Notes: generated by a model from the sequence alone, not told the origin. Counted from the stretch's first letter, positions 1 through 9,929 are shown. The stretch: DNA of 64,000 bases from Pelagibacterium sp. (GCA_002723255.1 PBNW01000002.1:1-64000), one strand, 5' to 3'. Program-made: numbers and translations.

Positions 1-219
1 TTCTTCACCAACTACCGCCCGCAGTTCTATTTCCGGACGACGGACGTGACCGGTGTTGTGACGCTGAACGAAGGCACCGAGATGGTGATGCCTGGCGACA
101 ATGTGGAAATGAACGTGGAACTGATCGTTCCGATCGCGATGGAAGAAAAGCTCCGCTTTGCCATCCGTGAAGGCGGCCGCACCGTCGGCGCCGGCGTCGT
201 CTCCAAAATCGTCGCTTAA
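1..219 (+). CDS. tuf: Elongation factor Tu, C-terminal part (5' end outside window)
   Basis: EF-Tu delivers aminoacyl-tRNA to the ribosome as a GTP complex. The frame is open from base 1 and ends in TAA after 72 codons. These correspond to the end of domain 2/3: [18 protein letters not shown], then [11 protein letters not shown] and the ending [11 protein letters not shown], all standard EF-Tu sequence. It lies 66 nt upstream of rpsJ, the usual str-to-S10 junction, so this is the str-operon copy. The N-terminal GTPase domain is off the window. Confidence 0.97.
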   Translation, partial: FFTNYRPQFYFRTTDVTGVVTLNEGTEMVMPGDNVEMNVELIVPIAMEEKLRFAIREGGRTVGAGVVSKIVA

Positions 220-285
220 CGAGCCAATTGAGAGCACGGTGCGCGAATGGCGCGCGCCGTGGTCCTTTTTTCGGGATAGAACACA

Positions 286-594
286 ATGAACGGTCAGAAT
301 ATTCGCATCCGGCTCAAGGCGTTCGACCATCGCGTGCTCGACAATTCGACTCGCGAGATCGTCAACACGGCCAAGCGCACAGGCGCGCAGGTTCGCGGAC
401 CCATTCCGCTGCCGACGCGAATTGACAAATACACCGTCAACCGGTCGCCCCACGTCGACAAGAAGAGCCGCGAGCAGTTCGAAATTCGGACTCACAAGCG
501 TCTTCTGGACATCGTGGATCCGACACCACAGACGGTGGATGCACTGATGAAGCTCGATCTCGCCGCCGGTGTCGACGTCGAAATCAAGCTCTAA
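286..594 (+). CDS. rpsJ: 30S ribosomal protein S10 (NusE)
   Basis: A 102-residue S10, the usual family length, starting [20 protein letters not shown]10 sits in the 30S head and, as NusE, pairs with NusB in transcription antitermination. The conserved loop GPIPLPT and the segment [19 protein letters not shown] are present. It is the first gene of the S10 block; the 66 nt separating it from tuf contain no clear terminator, so read-through from the str operon is possible. Confidence 0.98.
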   Translation: MNGQNIRIRLKAFDHRVLDNSTREIVNTAKRTGAQVRGPIPLPTRIDKYTVNRSPHVDKKSREQFEIRTHKRLLDIVDPTPQTVDALMKLDLAAGVDVEIKL

Positions 595-685
595 GCTAAG
601 CGTTTAGACGCGGTTTTCGTTTTGGTGGGTCCTCTTGGGAAACAATGACCCGGAAAGCCGCAAGATAAAGAGAAGGTAACAACCG

Positions 686-1381
686 ATGCGTTCTGGATTG
701 ATCGCACAGAAGCTGGGAATGACCCGCATCTTCACCGATGACGGCGCTCATGTACCCGTTACCGTTCTGGCGCTGCAGGGCTGCCAGGTGGTGGGCCAGC
801 GGACGCAGGACAAGGACGGCTATGTCGCGCTGCAACTCGGCGCCGGCTCGGTCAAGGTCAAGAATGTGAGCAAGGCCGAGCGCGGGCATTACGCCGCTGC
901 CAAGGTCGAGCCCAAGCGTAAGGTCGTCGAGTTCCGTGTGAGCGAAGACAACCTCATCGATGTGGGTGCCGAACTTCAGGCCGACCACTTCATTGAAGGC
1001 CAGCTTGTGGACGTTACGGGCACCTCGATCGGCAAGGGCTTTGCCGGTGCCATGAAGCGTCACAATTTCGGTGGTCTGCGGGCTTCGCACGGCGTGTCGG
1101 TCTCGCACCGCTCGCACGGCTCGACCGGTCAGAACCAGGACCCCGGCAAGGTGTTCAAGGGCAAGAAGATGGCTGGGCACATGGGTGCCGAGCGGGTCAC
1201 GACCCAGAACGTCAAGGTCGTCAAGACCGATGTCGAGCGTGGGCTGATCATGGTCCAGGGTTCGGTTCCGGGCTCCAAAGGCGGCTGGATCCAGATCCGC
1301 GACGCCGTCAAGAAGCCGCGTCCGGAAGGTGTTGCGCTGCCCGGTTCGTTCAAGGCCGCAGCCAATGGGGAGAGTGCATAA
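686..1381 (+). CDS. rplC: 50S ribosomal protein L3
   Basis: A 231-residue L3, longer than the E. coli protein (209) as in other alphaproteobacteria because of a C-terminal tail after the core. L3 is an early 23S-binding assembly protein that reaches the peptidyl transferase centre. Seen: start [16 protein letters not shown], the central [20 protein letters not shown] loop and [14 protein letters not shown]. An AGAAGG ribosome site precedes ATG 686. The stop TAA shares a base with the rplD start (TAATG), so the two are translationally coupled. The 91 nt after rpsJ hold nothing I recognise. Confidence 0.98.
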   Translation: MRSGLIAQKLGMTRIFTDDGAHVPVTVLALQGCQVVGQRTQDKDGYVALQLGAGSVKVKNVSKAERGHYAAAKVEPKRKVVEFRVSEDNLIDVGAELQADHFIEGQLVDVTGTSIGKGFAGAMKRHNFGGLRASHGVSVSHRSHGSTGQNQDPGKVFKGKKMAGHMGAERVTTQNVKVVKTDVERGLIMVQGSVPGSKGGWIQIRDAVKKPRPEGVALPGSFKAAANGESA

Positions 1382-2001
1382 TGGAACTCCAGGTCACAAC
1401 CCTTGAGGGTAAGTCGGCCGGCAAGGTCACTCTCGACGACACCGTTTTCGGTCTCGAGCCTCGCGCCGATCTGATCCAGCGCATGGTGCGCTATCAGCTC
1501 CTCAAGCGCATGTCGGGTACGCACGACGTTAAAAATCGTGCTGAAGTTGCCCAGACCGGCAAGAAATTCGGTCGCCAGAAGGGCGGCGGCGGTGCACGTC
1601 ACGGCTCGCGTCGTTCCAACATCTTCCGAGGTGGTGGACGCGCATTCGGCCCGACCCCGCGCAGCCACGCGATCGAGCTGCCCAAGAAAGTCCGCGCGCT
1701 TGCTCTCAAGCATGCTCTTTCTGCCAAGGCCAAGGCAGGTGATCTCGTCATCATCGACCAGGCGACTGCCGAAGCGCCCAAGACTGCCGCACTTCGCGCC
1801 ATCTTCGGTAAGCTCGGTTTTTCCAGTGCGCTGATTATCGGTGGCACCGAACTGGATACCAATTTCGCGCTCGCCGCGCGGAACATTCCCCAGATCGACG
1901 TGCTTCCGGCTCAGGGCATCAACGTTTACGACATTCTGCGTCGTGAGAAGCTGGTCCTGACCAAGGACGCTCTCGCTGCGCTGGAGGGCCGGTTCCAATG
2001 A
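1381..2001 (+). CDS. rplD: 50S ribosomal protein L4
   Basis: A 206-residue L4 (uL4). The globular part binds 23S domain I and an arginine/glycine-rich loop, here around residues 60-85 ([19 protein letters not shown]), extends into the exit tunnel. In E. coli L4 represses the S10 operon through a leader upstream of rpsJ; I see no equivalent leader here. It overlaps rplC by one base and rplW by four (ATGA). Confidence 0.97.
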   Translation: MELQVTTLEGKSAGKVTLDDTVFGLEPRADLIQRMVRYQLLKRMSGTHDVKNRAEVAQTGKKFGRQKGGGGARHGSRRSNIFRGGGRAFGPTPRSHAIELPKKVRALALKHALSAKAKAGDLVIIDQATAEAPKTAALRAIFGKLGFSSALIIGGTELDTNFALAARNIPQIDVLPAQGINVYDILRREKLVLTKDALAALEGRFQ

Positions 2002-2291
2002 GCGCGCTCAAGCACTACGACATCATCCGCAATCCGGTCGTGACTGAAAAGTCCACCATGGCTTCGGAATACGGTCAGGTCGTGTTCGATGTTGCCATCG
2101 ACGCAACCAAGCCGGAAATCAAGGCCGCCGTAGAGGCGCTCTTTGAAGTCAAGGTCAAGGCTGTCAACACCATCGTCCGCAAGGGCAAGGTCAAGCGGTT
2201 CCGCAACATGCTTGGCACCCGCAAGGACGTCAAGAAGGCCGTCGTTACCCTCGTTGACGGTCAGACCATCGATATTTCGACCGGTCTGTAA
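1998..2291 (+). CDS. rplW: 50S ribosomal protein L23
   Basis: A 97-residue L23, typical length. It lies at the exit of the nascent-chain tunnel and is the docking point for trigger factor and SRP. The start [20 protein letters not shown] and the conserved segment [14 protein letters not shown] with [11 protein letters not shown] are diagnostic. The start codon overlaps the rplD stop (ATGA). Confidence 0.97.
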   Translation: MSALKHYDIIRNPVVTEKSTMASEYGQVVFDVAIDATKPEIKAAVEALFEVKVKAVNTIVRKGKVKRFRNMLGTRKDVKKAVVTLVDGQTIDISTGL

Positions 2292-2314
2292 GAAGGCGAG
2301 AAGGAAGAGTTCAA

Positions 2315-3154
2315 ATGGCTTTGAAACAATACAATCCCACCTCGCCGGGCCGCCGCCAACTTGTCGGCATCAACCGGTCCGAGCTCTGGAAGGGTGGCCC
2401 GGTCAAGAAACTGACCGAGGGTCTTTCCAAGTCGGGTGGCCGCAACAGTAACGGCCGCGTCACTTCGTTTGCACGAGGCGGCGGACACAAGCGCAGCTAT
2501 CGCATGGTCGATTTCAAGCGCACCAAGTTCGACGTCCAGGGTACCGTTGAGCGCCTTGAATACGATCCCAACCGGACCGCGTTCATTGCTCTGGTAACCT
2601 ATGATGATGGTGAGCAGGCTTACATCCTGGCGCCGCAGCGTCTTGCCGCTGGTGACAAGGTGATCTCGTCGATGAACGCCGTCGACGTGAAGCCGGGCAA
2701 CACCATGCCGCTTGAGCGTATGCCGGTCGGCACGATTGTGCACAACATCGAGCTCAAGCCCAAAAAGGGCGGCCAGATGGCCCGTTCGGCCGGCGCTTAT
2801 GCGCAATATGTTGGCCGTGACTCGGGCTGGGCGATCCTTCGCATGGGGTCGGGTGAGCAGCGGTTGGTCCATGGCTCGTGCCTTGCAACCGTCGGTTCGG
2901 TTTCCAACCCGGACCATTCCAATACCTCGATCGGCAAGGCCGGCCGCAATCGCTGGCTGGGCCGGCGTCCGAATGTTCGCGGTGTCGCGATGAACCCGGT
3001 CGATCACCCCCATGGTGGTGGTGAAGGCCGCACCTCGGGTGGCCGTAACCCGGTTACTCCGTGGGGCAAGCCGACCAAGGGCAAGCGCACCCGCACCAAC
3101 AAGGCGACGGACAAGTTTATCGTCCGCTCGCGGCACCTCAAGAAGGGCAGGTAA
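2315..3154 (+). CDS. rplB: 50S ribosomal protein L2
   Basis: A 279-residue L2, needed for subunit association and peptidyl transferase activity. It starts [18 protein letters not shown]. The highly conserved C-terminal [20 protein letters not shown], with the histidine implicated in activity, is intact near residue 230. The basic tail [20 protein letters not shown] is also normal. It follows rplW after 23 nt containing an AAGGAAG ribosome site, and precedes rpsS by 3 nt. Confidence 0.98.
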   Translation: MALKQYNPTSPGRRQLVGINRSELWKGGPVKKLTEGLSKSGGRNSNGRVTSFARGGGHKRSYRMVDFKRTKFDVQGTVERLEYDPNRTAFIALVTYDDGEQAYILAPQRLAAGDKVISSMNAVDVKPGNTMPLERMPVGTIVHNIELKPKKGGQMARSAGAYAQYVGRDSGWAILRMGSGEQRLVHGSCLATVGSVSNPDHSNTSIGKAGRNRWLGRRPNVRGVAMNPVDHPHGGGEGRTSGGRNPVTPWGKPTKGKRTRTNKATDKFIVRSRHLKKGR

Positions 3155-3157
3155 GCC

Positions 3158-3436
3158 ATGGCACGTTCCGTCTGGAAAGGCCCGTTCGTCGACGGGTATC
3201 TGCTGAAGAAGGCAGACAAGGTCCGGGAATCGGGCCGCAATGAAGTGATCAAGATCTGGAGCCGTCGCTCCACGATCCTGCCGCAGTTCGTTGGCCTCAC
3301 CTTTGGCGTCTACAACGGTCAGAAGCACATCCCGGTGAATGTCTCCGAGGATATGATCGGCCACAAGTTCGGTGAGTTTTCGCCCACGCGCACCTATTAC
3401 GGTCACGCGGCCGACAAGAAGGCGAAGAGGAAGTAA
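3158..3436 (+). CDS. rpsS: 30S ribosomal protein S19
   Basis: A 92-residue S19 of the 30S head. It begins [19 protein letters not shown] and contains [13 protein letters not shown] and [18 protein letters not shown], the standard S19 signature. It is tightly packed, 3 nt after rplB and 2 nt before rplV, so expression depends on the polycistronic message. Confidence 0.98.
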   Translation: MARSVWKGPFVDGYLLKKADKVRESGRNEVIKIWSRRSTILPQFVGLTFGVYNGQKHIPVNVSEDMIGHKFGEFSPTRTYYGHAADKKAKRK

Positions 3437-3438
3437 CG

Positions 3439-3819
3439 ATGGGCAAGGAAAAGCGTGAACGCGCGCTCAAGGACACAGAGGCGAAAGCCGTCCTTCGCAT
3501 GGTGCGCACAAGCCCCCAGAAGCTCAACCTGGTCGCCGCACAGATCCGTGGCAAGAAGGTCGAGAAGGCTCTTGCCGAACTCGAATTCTCGCGTAAGCGG
3601 ATTTCGGTTTCGGTCAAGAAGACCCTGGAAAGCGCCATCGCGAACGCCGAAAACAACCATGGTCTGGATACAGACTCCCTGGTGGTCTCGGAAGCCTTCG
3701 TTGGCAAGGCTCTGGTGATGAAGCGGTTCCATGCCCGTGCCCGCGGTCGCGGCGCGCGCATCGAGAAGCCGTTCTCGCATCTGACCATCGTCGTCCGTGA
3801 AGTCGAGGAGGCCGTCTGA
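3439..3819 (+). CDS. rplV: 50S ribosomal protein L22
   Basis: A 126-residue L22. Its long beta hairpin lines the exit tunnel next to L4. The core reads [19 protein letters not shown], and the hairpin tip region is [20 protein letters not shown]. An N-terminal extension before the core ([19 protein letters not shown]) fits alphaproteobacterial versions. Its TGA stop overlaps the rpsC ATG (TGATG). Confidence 0.98.
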   Translation: MGKEKRERALKDTEAKAVLRMVRTSPQKLNLVAAQIRGKKVEKALAELEFSRKRISVSVKKTLESAIANAENNHGLDTDSLVVSEAFVGKALVMKRFHARARGRGARIEKPFSHLTIVVREVEEAV

Positions 3820-4529
3820 TGGGCCAGAAAGTTAATCCGATCGGGCTTCGCCTCGGTATCAACCGCACCTGGGATTCCCGTTGGTACGCCAACAAGGGCG
3901 AATATGGTTCGCTCCTGCAGGAAGATCTCAAGATTCGCGAGATGCTCGAGAAAGAGCTCAAGCAGGCCGCTGTTTCCAAGATCGTTATCGAGCGCCCGCA
4001 CCGCAAATGCCGCATTTCGATCCACTCGGCGCGTCCGGGCATCGTGATCGGCAAGAAGGGTGCGGACATCGAGAAGATCCGCAACAAGGTCAAGAAGTTC
4101 ACCAATTCGGAAGTGCACATCAACATTGTTGAAGTGCGTAAGCCGGAAACCGACGCAACGCTGGTCGCACAGGGCATCGCCCAGCAACTCGAGCGCCGCG
4201 TGGCGTTCCGCCGTGCCATGAAGCGTGCCGTGCAGACGGCAATGCGCATGGGCGCCCAGGGCATCCGCGTCAATGTTGGTGGCCGTCTTGGCGGTGCCGA
4301 TATCGCCCGGACCGAATGGTATCGTGAAGGCCGCGTGCCGCTTCACACCCTTCGTGCCGACGTCGACTATGGTGTTGCCGAAGCCGCGACCACCTATGGC
4401 ATCATCGGGATCAAGGTCTGGATCTTCAAAGGCGAGATCATGGAACACGATCCGATGGCTCACGAGCGCCGTGCCACCGAAGGTGGTGACTCCGGCGGTC
4501 AGGGCCGCCGCGGTCCGGCTGCAAGCTGA
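3819..4529 (+). CDS. rpsC: 30S ribosomal protein S3
   Basis: A 236-residue S3, which forms part of the mRNA entry site and helps unwind mRNA. Domain order: N-terminal segment [16 protein letters not shown], a KH type 2 domain with [18 protein letters not shown] around residues 70-87, and the C-terminal S3 domain with [20 protein letters not shown]. The tail after about residue 210 is glycine-rich and variable, as is common in this class. Confidence 0.98.
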   Translation: MGQKVNPIGLRLGINRTWDSRWYANKGEYGSLLQEDLKIREMLEKELKQAAVSKIVIERPHRKCRISIHSARPGIVIGKKGADIEKIRNKVKKFTNSEVHINIVEVRKPETDATLVAQGIAQQLERRVAFRRAMKRAVQTAMRMGAQGIRVNVGGRLGGADIARTEWYREGRVPLHTLRADVDYGVAEAATTYGIIGIKVWIFKGEIMEHDPMAHERRATEGGDSGGQGRRGPAAS

Positions 4530-4543
4530 TAGGACTAAAAAAA

Positions 4544-4957
4544 ATGCTGCAACCGAAACGTACGAAGTTCCGCAAGGCCCACAAGGGCCGGATCCACGGC
4601 GCCGCCAAAGGCGGCACCGACCTGAATTTTGGCGAATATGGCTTGAAGGCTCAGGAACCTGAGCGTATAACCGCCCGCCAGATCGAGGCCGCACGCCGCG
4701 CGATGACTCGCTATATGAAGCGTGCCGGTCGTGTGTGGATCCGGGTTTTCCCGGATGTGCCCGTGTCGTCCAAGCCGACCGAAGTCCGTATGGGTAAAGG
4801 TAAGGGTGCTCCTGAATACTGGGCAGCCCGCGTCAAGCCCGGCCGGATCATGTTCGAAGTTGACGGCGTAAGTGAAGAGATTGCGCGTGAAGCTCTGCGT
4901 CTGGCGGCCATGAAGTTGCCGATCAAGACGCGGTTCGTCAGCCGCATTGCAGATTAA
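4544..4957 (+). CDS. rplP: 50S ribosomal protein L16
   Basis: A 137-residue L16, almost the E. coli length (136). It binds near the A-site tRNA elbow. Seen: [38 protein letters not shown] and [19 protein letters not shown]. The 14 nt after rpsC contain an A-run directly before ATG and no strong ribosome site, so coupling to rpsC termination is likely. Confidence 0.98.
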   Translation: MLQPKRTKFRKAHKGRIHGAAKGGTDLNFGEYGLKAQEPERITARQIEAARRAMTRYMKRAGRVWIRVFPDVPVSSKPTEVRMGKGKGAPEYWAARVKPGRIMFEVDGVSEEIAREALRLAAMKLPIKTRFVSRIAD

Positions 4958-4969
4958 GGACGTACAGCG

Positions 4970-5170
4970 ATGGCAAAGCCGAGCGACGTTAGAGCAAAGA
5001 CGGTCGACGAACTCAAGGATGAGCTCGTCAATCTGAAGAAAGAGCAGTTCAACCTGCGTTTCCAGCGCGCTACCCAGCAGCTGGAAAACACTTCTCAGGT
5101 GCGCAAGGTCCGCCGCGATATCGCGCGCGTTCAGACCGTGATCGCCGAGAAGGCGCAGGCCGGAAAGTAA
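4970..5170 (+). CDS. rpmC: 50S ribosomal protein L29
   Basis: A 66-residue L29, an all-helical protein at the tunnel exit beside L23. It starts [19 protein letters not shown] and carries the conserved [20 protein letters not shown] stretch. It sits 12 nt after rplP and 10 nt before rpsQ. Confidence 0.96.
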   Translation: MAKPSDVRAKTVDELKDELVNLKKEQFNLRFQRATQQLENTSQVRKVRRDIARVQTVIAEKAQAGK

Positions 5171-5180
5171 GGAGACACAA

Positions 5181-5414
5181 ATGCCCAAGCGTATCCTGCA
5201 GGGGACAGTGGTCTCCGATACGAACGAAAAAACGGTTGTGGTGAGCGTCGAGCGCCGCTTTACACACCCGATCATGAAAAAGACCGTGCGCCGGTCCAAG
5301 AAGTACCACGCCCACGACGAAGCCAATGCGGCCAAGGTCGGTGATGTGGTGCAGATCGAAGAATGTGCGCCGATCTCCAAGAATAAGCGTTGGACGCTGG
5401 TTCATCCGGCATAA
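5181..5414 (+). CDS. rpsQ: 30S ribosomal protein S17
   Basis: A 77-residue S17 with an OB fold that binds 16S rRNA early in 30S assembly. The start [20 protein letters not shown] and the motif [19 protein letters not shown] are typical. An AAGGAGA ribosome site lies 6 nt before ATG 5181. After it comes 76 nt before rplN with a small CCGG-ATA-CCGG hairpin and no terminator. Confidence 0.97.
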   Translation: MPKRILQGTVVSDTNEKTVVVSVERRFTHPIMKKTVRRSKKYHAHDEANAAKVGDVVQIEECAPISKNKRWTLVHPA

Positions 5415-5490
5415 CGCAAGAGCTCACAAAGAGATCTAGTGCCGTGCCGGATACCGGACGCGGACCAGTAATTAAAGAAGGCAACCAGTC

Positions 5491-5859
5491 ATGATTCAGA
5501 TGCAGACGAACCTCGACGTCGCCGATAATTCGGGCGCTCGTCGTGTTATGTGCATCAAGGTGCTGGGCGGTTCGCATCGCAAGTATGCGTCTGTTGGCGA
5601 CATCATCGTTGTGTCGGTCAAGGACGCCATCCCGCGCGGCCGCGTCAAGAAGGGCCAGGTGATGAAGGCCGTGGTGGTTCGCACCGCATCCGACATCCGT
5701 CGCCCCGATGGCACCGTGATCCGTTTCGACCGCAATGCGGCGGTGATCATCAACAACAACAAGGAACCGATCGGCACCCGTATCTTTGGCCCGGTTCCTC
5801 GTGAGCTGCGCGCGAAAAGCCACATGAAGATCATTTCGCTCGCGCCGGAGGTGCTGTAA
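5491..5859 (+). CDS. rplN: 50S ribosomal protein L14
   Basis: A 122-residue L14, exactly the usual length. It forms an intersubunit bridge with 16S rRNA and is the binding site of the silencing factor RsfS. It starts [20 protein letters not shown] and holds the signature [15 protein letters not shown] and [15 protein letters not shown]. The stop overlaps the rplX start (TAATG). Confidence 0.98.
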   Translation: MIQMQTNLDVADNSGARRVMCIKVLGGSHRKYASVGDIIVVSVKDAIPRGRVKKGQVMKAVVVRTASDIRRPDGTVIRFDRNAAVIINNNKEPIGTRIFGPVPRELRAKSHMKIISLAPEVL

Positions 5860-6173
5860 TGGCTGCCAAGATCAAAAAAGGTGACAAGGTCATCGTGCTG
5901 ACTGGCAAGGACAAGGGCAAGACCGGCCAGGTGCTTCAGGTCATGCCGACCGATACCAAGGCACTGGTTTCCGGCATCAATCTGGTGCGTCGTCACCAGA
6001 AGCAGACCCAGAGCCAGGATGCGGGCATCATCACCAAGGAAGCCCCCATTCACCTGAGCAATATCGCTCTGGTCGATGCCAAGGACAACAAGCCGACCCG
6101 CGTCGGCTTCAAGATCGAAGACGGCGTCAAAAAGCGCGTCGCAAAGCGTTCTGGAGAAGTGATCGATGGCTGA
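5859..6173 (+). CDS. rplX: 50S ribosomal protein L24
   Basis: A 104-residue L24, an assembly initiator for 23S rRNA with an N-terminal KOW motif ([20 protein letters not shown], residues 7-26). It contains [20 protein letters not shown] and ends [14 protein letters not shown]. It overlaps rplE by 8 nt, a long overlap for this operon, implying coupled translation. Confidence 0.97.
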   Translation: MAAKIKKGDKVIVLTGKDKGKTGQVLQVMPTDTKALVSGINLVRRHQKQTQSQDAGIITKEAPIHLSNIALVDAKDNKPTRVGFKIEDGVKKRVAKRSGEVIDG

Positions 6174-6720
6174 GACATACCTTCCGCGCCTGCGCACACA
6201 TTATGAAGATGTGGTGCGTGCCGGTCTCACCGAGACCTTCAACTACGTCAACCCGATGCAGGTTCCCAAGCTTGAGAAGGTCGTTCTCAACATGGGTGTC
6301 GGCGAAGCGGTTGCCGACTCCAAGAAGGTGAAGGCTGCCCTGGCCGATCTCGAAAAGATCGCCGGCCAGAAGCCCGTCGTCACCTATGCGCGCAAGTCGA
6401 TCGCCGGCTTCAAGGTCCGCGAAGGCATGCCGCTCGGCGTCAAGGTCACGCTGCGTCGTGCCCAGATGTATGAATTCATCGACCGCCTGGTCAACGTCGC
6501 GTTGCCGCGCGTTCGTGACTTTCGCGGCCTGAACCCCAAGAGCTTCGATGGCCGCGGCAATTACGCCATGGGCATCAAGGAACATATCGTGTTCCCCGAG
6601 ATCAACTATGACCAGATCGACCAGGTCTGGGGCATGGACGTGATCGTCTGCACCACGGCAAAGACCGACGAAGAAGCGCGCGCGCTTCTCAAGGCTTTCA
6701 ATTTCCCGTTCCGCCAGTAA
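6166..6720 (+). CDS. rplE: 50S ribosomal protein L5
   Basis: A 184-residue L5 that binds 5S rRNA and contacts P-site tRNA. Seen: [20 protein letters not shown], the basic loop [17 protein letters not shown] and [20 protein letters not shown]. The start lies inside the end of rplX, with GGAG just before ATG 6166. Confidence 0.98.
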   Translation: MAETYLPRLRTHYEDVVRAGLTETFNYVNPMQVPKLEKVVLNMGVGEAVADSKKVKAALADLEKIAGQKPVVTYARKSIAGFKVREGMPLGVKVTLRRAQMYEFIDRLVNVALPRVRDFRGLNPKSFDGRGNYAMGIKEHIVFPEINYDQIDQVWGMDVIVCTTAKTDEEARALLKAFNFPFRQ

Positions 6721-6756
6721 GCGGATAACTGGAAAAGAGACGAAAGAGAGACTTAG

Positions 6757-7062
6757 ATGGCTAAGACTAGCTCCATCGAGAAAAACAAGCGCCGCGCCAA
6801 GCTCGCCAAGCAGTATGCACCCAAGCGGGCTGCGCTCAAGGCCAAGGCAAAGGACGCGTCGCTCAGCTTTGAAGAGCGTTTCGCTGCCCAGCTCAAGCTG
6901 GCCGAGCTGCCTCGCAATGCATCCCCGGTTCGCATTCGCAACCGCTGTGAGGTTTCGGGTCGTCCGCGCGGCTACTATCGCAAGCTCAAGCTGAGCCGTA
7001 TCGCGCTCCGCGAGCTTGGCTCGATGGGCATGATCCCTGGTTTGGTCAAGTCGAGCTGGTAA
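6757..7062 (+). CDS. rpsN: 30S ribosomal protein S14 (zinc-independent type)
   Basis: A 101-residue S14 of the 30S head. It is the long form without the CxxC pairs of zinc-binding S14: the only cysteine is in [20 protein letters not shown]. It starts [20 protein letters not shown]. It follows rplE after 36 nt rich in GAAAG and precedes rpsH by 13 nt. Confidence 0.97.
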   Translation: MAKTSSIEKNKRRAKLAKQYAPKRAALKAKAKDASLSFEERFAAQLKLAELPRNASPVRIRNRCEVSGRPRGYYRKLKLSRIALRELGSMGMIPGLVKSSW

Positions 7063-7075
7063 GGAAAGAACGAAG

Positions 7076-7474
7076 ATGACTCTTACAGATCCTCTCGGCG
7101 ATATGCTGACCCGCATCCGCAACGCGCAGATGCGCCGTCGCGATGTCGTCCGTACGCCCGCTTCGAGCCTTCGCGCTCATGTGCTCGACGTTCTCAAGGC
7201 CGAGGGCTACATTCGTGGCTATTCGGAAGAGACCAACGAAAACGGCCTTCCCGAATTCGCCATCGAGCTGAAGTACTCGGAAAGCGAACCGGTTATCCGG
7301 GAAATTCAGCGCGTGTCGAAGCCCGGTCGCCGGGTTTATGCCTCGGTCAAGAATATTCCGGTTGTTGGCAATGGTCTTGGTGTTTCGATCCTGTCCACCC
7401 CCAAGGGCGTGATGGCCGATCACAAGGCACGTGCCGAAAACGTTGGCGGTGAGGTCCTCTGCCGCGTCTTCTAA
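7076..7474 (+). CDS. rpsH: 30S ribosomal protein S8
   Basis: A 132-residue S8, a primary 16S binder; in E. coli it represses the spc operon by binding mRNA near rplE. It starts [20 protein letters not shown] and ends with [20 protein letters not shown] and LCRVF, as expected for the family. A hairpin lies 13 nt after its stop, before rplF. Confidence 0.98.
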   Translation: MTLTDPLGDMLTRIRNAQMRRRDVVRTPASSLRAHVLDVLKAEGYIRGYSEETNENGLPEFAIELKYSESEPVIREIQRVSKPGRRVYASVKNIPVVGNGLGVSILSTPKGVMADHKARAENVGGEVLCRVF

Positions 7475-7486
7475 GACGTGTTTCAT

Positions 7487-7509
7487 GCCGGTCGTTTCAG
7501 CCGACCGGC
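7487..7509 (+). promoter_or_regulatory. Intra-operon hairpin between rpsH and rplF
   Basis: GCCGGTCG (7487-7494) is perfectly complementary to CGACCGGC (7502-7509) around a 7-nt loop. No T-run follows, so it does not look like an intrinsic terminator. A role in mRNA processing, stability or partial attenuation is possible but unproven. The gap from rpsH to rplF (121 nt) is the longest within the spc part of the operon. Confidence 0.6.
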
Positions 7510-7595
7510 GTGGTGCACATACGTTTGGAGTTTCCGTGTGATCGGAAGCGGGCAGGGTGAAAGCCTGCCTTCACACAACGAAAAGGCAATTTAAT

Positions 7596-8129
7596 ATGTC
7601 GCGTATTGGCAAAAAGCCGGTAGCACCGGTCAGCGGCGTGACGGTCACAGTGGACGGCCAGAAGGTCACCGCAAAAGGCTCCAAGGGTGAGCTTTCTGTG
7701 GTGCTCGTTGATCTGGTCAAGCCCGAGATGACCGATGACGGCGTCGTTGTCACCCCTGTCAACGACAGCCGTGAGGCCCGTTCGGCCTGGGGTCTGTCCC
7801 GCTCGCTCGTGCAGAACATCGTCACCGGCGTCTCGACTGGCTTTGAGCGCAAGCTCGCCATCACGGGCGTCGGCTATCGTGCCCAGATGCAGGGCTCGGA
7901 CCTCAAGCTGTCCCTCGGCTTTTCCCATGAAGTGATCTTCAAGGCGCCCGACGGGATTTCGCTTGCAGCGCCCACCCAGACGGAAATCGTCGTCACGGGT
8001 ATCGACAAGCAGCAGGTCGGACAGGTCGCGTCCGACATTCGTGAGTTTCGTCCGCCGGAGCCCTACAAGGGCAAGGGCGTGCGCTATGCGGATGAGCACA
8101 TCTACCGCAAAGAAGGCAAGAAGAAGTAA
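7596..8129 (+). CDS. rplF: 50S ribosomal protein L6
   Basis: A 177-residue L6 next to the sarcin-ricin loop where elongation factors bind. I chose ATG 7596 ([20 protein letters not shown]) because it gives the normal L6 length and an AAAGG site lies upstream. An upstream in-frame ATG would add 13 residues not typical of L6. The two L6 repeats are visible, with [14 protein letters not shown] and the end [19 protein letters not shown]. Confidence 0.97.
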   Translation: MSRIGKKPVAPVSGVTVTVDGQKVTAKGSKGELSVVLVDLVKPEMTDDGVVVTPVNDSREARSAWGLSRSLVQNIVTGVSTGFERKLAITGVGYRAQMQGSDLKLSLGFSHEVIFKAPDGISLAAPTQTEIVVTGIDKQQVGQVASDIREFRPPEPYKGKGVRYADEHIYRKEGKKK

Positions 8130-8141
8130 GGATTGGTCGAG

Positions 8142-8495
8142 ATGGCTAAGCTTTCTGGTATCGAACGGCGCAAGGCGCGTGTTCGTCGGGCTCTCAAGGC
8201 CCGTGCCAACGGTCGTCCGCGCTTGTCGGTCTTCCGTTCGGAAAAAAATATCTACGCACAGATCATCGACGATGCGAATGGCGTGACGCTGGCGTCCGCT
8301 TCTTCGCTCGAAAAAGATCTCAAGATCAAGAACGGCGCCAATCAGGCCGCAGCCTCTGAAGTTGGCAAGGCACTTGCTGTCCGCGCCACCAAGGCTGGTG
8401 TTTCGAACGTTGTGTTCGATCGCGGGTCGTATCTGTTCCATGGCCGCGTCAAGGCGCTGGCCGATGCCGCCCGCGAGGGCGGGCTGAGCTTTTAA
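8142..8495 (+). CDS. rplR: 50S ribosomal protein L18
   Basis: A 117-residue L18 that binds 5S rRNA together with L5. The start ATG 8142 ([19 protein letters not shown]) is preferred over a TTG three codons upstream. Conserved segments are [20 protein letters not shown] and [20 protein letters not shown]. It lies 12 nt after rplF, with AAGGA in between. Confidence 0.96.
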   Translation: MAKLSGIERRKARVRRALKARANGRPRLSVFRSEKNIYAQIIDDANGVTLASASSLEKDLKIKNGANQAAASEVGKALAVRATKAGVSNVVFDRGSYLFHGRVKALADAAREGGLSF

Positions 8496-8542
8496 GCGAA
8501 CGCTCCTTACAAGATAAAAGAGAAAAAAGACTGGTAGGAACG

Positions 8543-9073
8543 ATGAGAGACACTCAAGAACGCGATAGCGAATTCGTCGATCGCCTGGTGCATATCAACC
8601 GTGTTGCCAAGGTGGTAAAGGGCGGTCGTCGCTTTGGTTTTGCTGCCCTCGTGGTGGTTGGTGATCAGAAGGGCCGTGTCGGTTTCGGTCATGGCAAGGC
8701 GCGTGAAGTGCCTGAAGCCATCCGCAAGGCAACAGAGCAGGCCAAGCGTCAGATGATCCGCGTGCCGCTGCGCGAAGCGCGTACGCTGCACCATGACGTG
8801 CAGGGCCGTCACGGCGCCGGCAAGGTGATCCTGCGTGCGGCTCCGGCCGGTACCGGTATCATCGCGGGTGGCCCGATGCGCGCCGTTTTCGAAACCCTTG
8901 GTATCAACGATATCGTTGCCAAAAGCCAGGGTTCGGCAAATCCCTACAACATGGTTCGCGCCACGTTCGACGCGCTCAAGAACGTTGACAGCCCCCGTTC
9001 GGTGGCGGCCCGTCGCGGTCTCAAGGTTTCCGAGTTGCAGGCACGTCGCGGCGAAGCCGCCGTCGAGGCTTGA
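8543..9073 (+). CDS. rpsE: 30S ribosomal protein S5
   Basis: A 176-residue S5, important for decoding accuracy and the mRNA entry channel. Domain order: double-stranded-RNA-like S5 N domain ([20 protein letters not shown] and [20 protein letters not shown]), then the C-terminal domain with [20 protein letters not shown]. The gap from rplR is 47 nt, containing only A/G-rich leader. Confidence 0.98.
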   Translation: MRDTQERDSEFVDRLVHINRVAKVVKGGRRFGFAALVVVGDQKGRVGFGHGKAREVPEAIRKATEQAKRQMIRVPLREARTLHHDVQGRHGAGKVILRAAPAGTGIIAGGPMRAVFETLGINDIVAKSQGSANPYNMVRATFDALKNVDSPRSVAARRGLKVSELQARRGEAAVEA

Positions 9074-9096
9074 TAGAGCGCTCGAGGAGAGAAACA

Positions 9097-9285
9097 ATGG
9101 CTAAAAAGACCGTCATCGTCGAGCAGATCGGTTCGCCGATCCGTCGCAAGGAAGATCAGCGCGCGACACTTGTGGGCCTGGGCCTGAACAAGATGCATCG
9201 CCGCAGCGAGCTGGAAGACACGCCGTCGGTGCGCGGCATGATTTCCAAGGTCGCTCACCTCGTCCGCGTCGTGGACGAGCAGTAA
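9097..9285 (+). CDS. rpmD: 50S ribosomal protein L30
   Basis: A 62-residue L30. The start is ATG 9097 ([20 protein letters not shown]), preceded by AGGAGAG; an upstream in-frame start inside the rpsE end would add residues unlike L30. The motif [20 protein letters not shown] is the family signature. It lies 23 nt after rpsE and 15 nt before rplO. Confidence 0.96.
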   Translation: MAKKTVIVEQIGSPIRRKEDQRATLVGLGLNKMHRRSELEDTPSVRGMISKVAHLVRVVDEQ

Positions 9286-9300
9286 GAGGGATTTGGTATT

Positions 9301-9780
9301 ATGAAACTCAACGAGATCTCCGATAACGCCGGCGCCACCAAAGCCAGGGCACGCGTCGGTCGCGGCATCGGCTCTGGTCTTGGCAAGACCGGTGGTCGTG
9401 GCGTCAAGGGTCAGAAGTCCCGTTCGGGCGTTTCGATCAATGGCTTTGAAGGCGGGCAGATGCCGCTTCACATGCGGATGCCCAAGCGCGGCTTCAACAA
9501 TCCCTTCGCCAAGAAGTGGAATGCTGTTCGTCTCGACCGCATCCAGGCCTATATCGACAGCGGCAAGCTCGACGCCAAGGGCGTCGTGGATGCAGAAGCA
9601 CTGGTCAAGGCCGGCGTCATTCGCCGCGCCAAAGACGGCGTTCGCCTGATCAACAGCGGTGAATTCAAGGCCAAGAAGGTTACCTTCAAGGTCAACCACG
9701 TTTCCGCTGGTGCCGCCGCTGCCATCGAAGCGGCCGGGGGCAAAGTCGAGTTGATCGGCAAGCCTGCCGACGCCGAATAG
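9301..9780 (+). CDS. rplO: 50S ribosomal protein L15
   Basis: A 159-residue L15, a late-assembly 50S protein. It begins [20 protein letters not shown] and has the glycine-rich RNA-binding stretch [20 protein letters not shown] and [17 protein letters not shown]. It is the last ribosomal gene before secY; the following 149 nt hold several competing hairpins described separately. Confidence 0.98.
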   Translation: MKLNEISDNAGATKARARVGRGIGSGLGKTGGRGVKGQKSRSGVSINGFEGGQMPLHMRMPKRGFNNPFAKKWNAVRLDRIQAYIDSGKLDAKGVVDAEALVKAGVIRRAKDGVRLINSGEFKAKKVTFKVNHVSAGAAAAIEAAGGKVELIGKPADAE

Positions 9781-9795
9781 TCGTTACAATGTTTC

Positions 9796-9892
9796 GAGCG
9801 CGCCCTGGTAATCTTCCCGAATACGGGGATTGCATAAGGGCGCGCTCTGACTATATCAGAGCATTGTCTTTTCCGCGGGCCCATGTGGCCCG
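9796..9892 (+). promoter_or_regulatory. Competing hairpins in the rplO-secY leader
   Basis: GAGCGCGCCCT (9796-9806) pairs perfectly with AGGGCGCGCTC (9837-9847), with an inner AATC/GATT plus CCCG/CGGG stem in the loop. A second hairpin, GCTCTGA (9844-9850) with TCAGAGC (9856-9862), uses four bases of the first arm, so both cannot form fully together; it is followed by TTGTCTTTT. A third, CGGGCC/GGCCCG (9876-9892), lies 37 nt before the secY start. The arrangement looks like an attenuator controlling secY-adk read-through; function is inference. Confidence 0.5.
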
Positions 9893-9929
9893 TTCCTTTG
9901 CTCTATAAGCCACTTCAGAGGGAGCCGTT

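Noticed and set aside
3297-4694. 465-codon antisense ORF over rpsS-rplV-rpsC
   Set aside because: It spans three certain ribosomal genes on the opposite strand.
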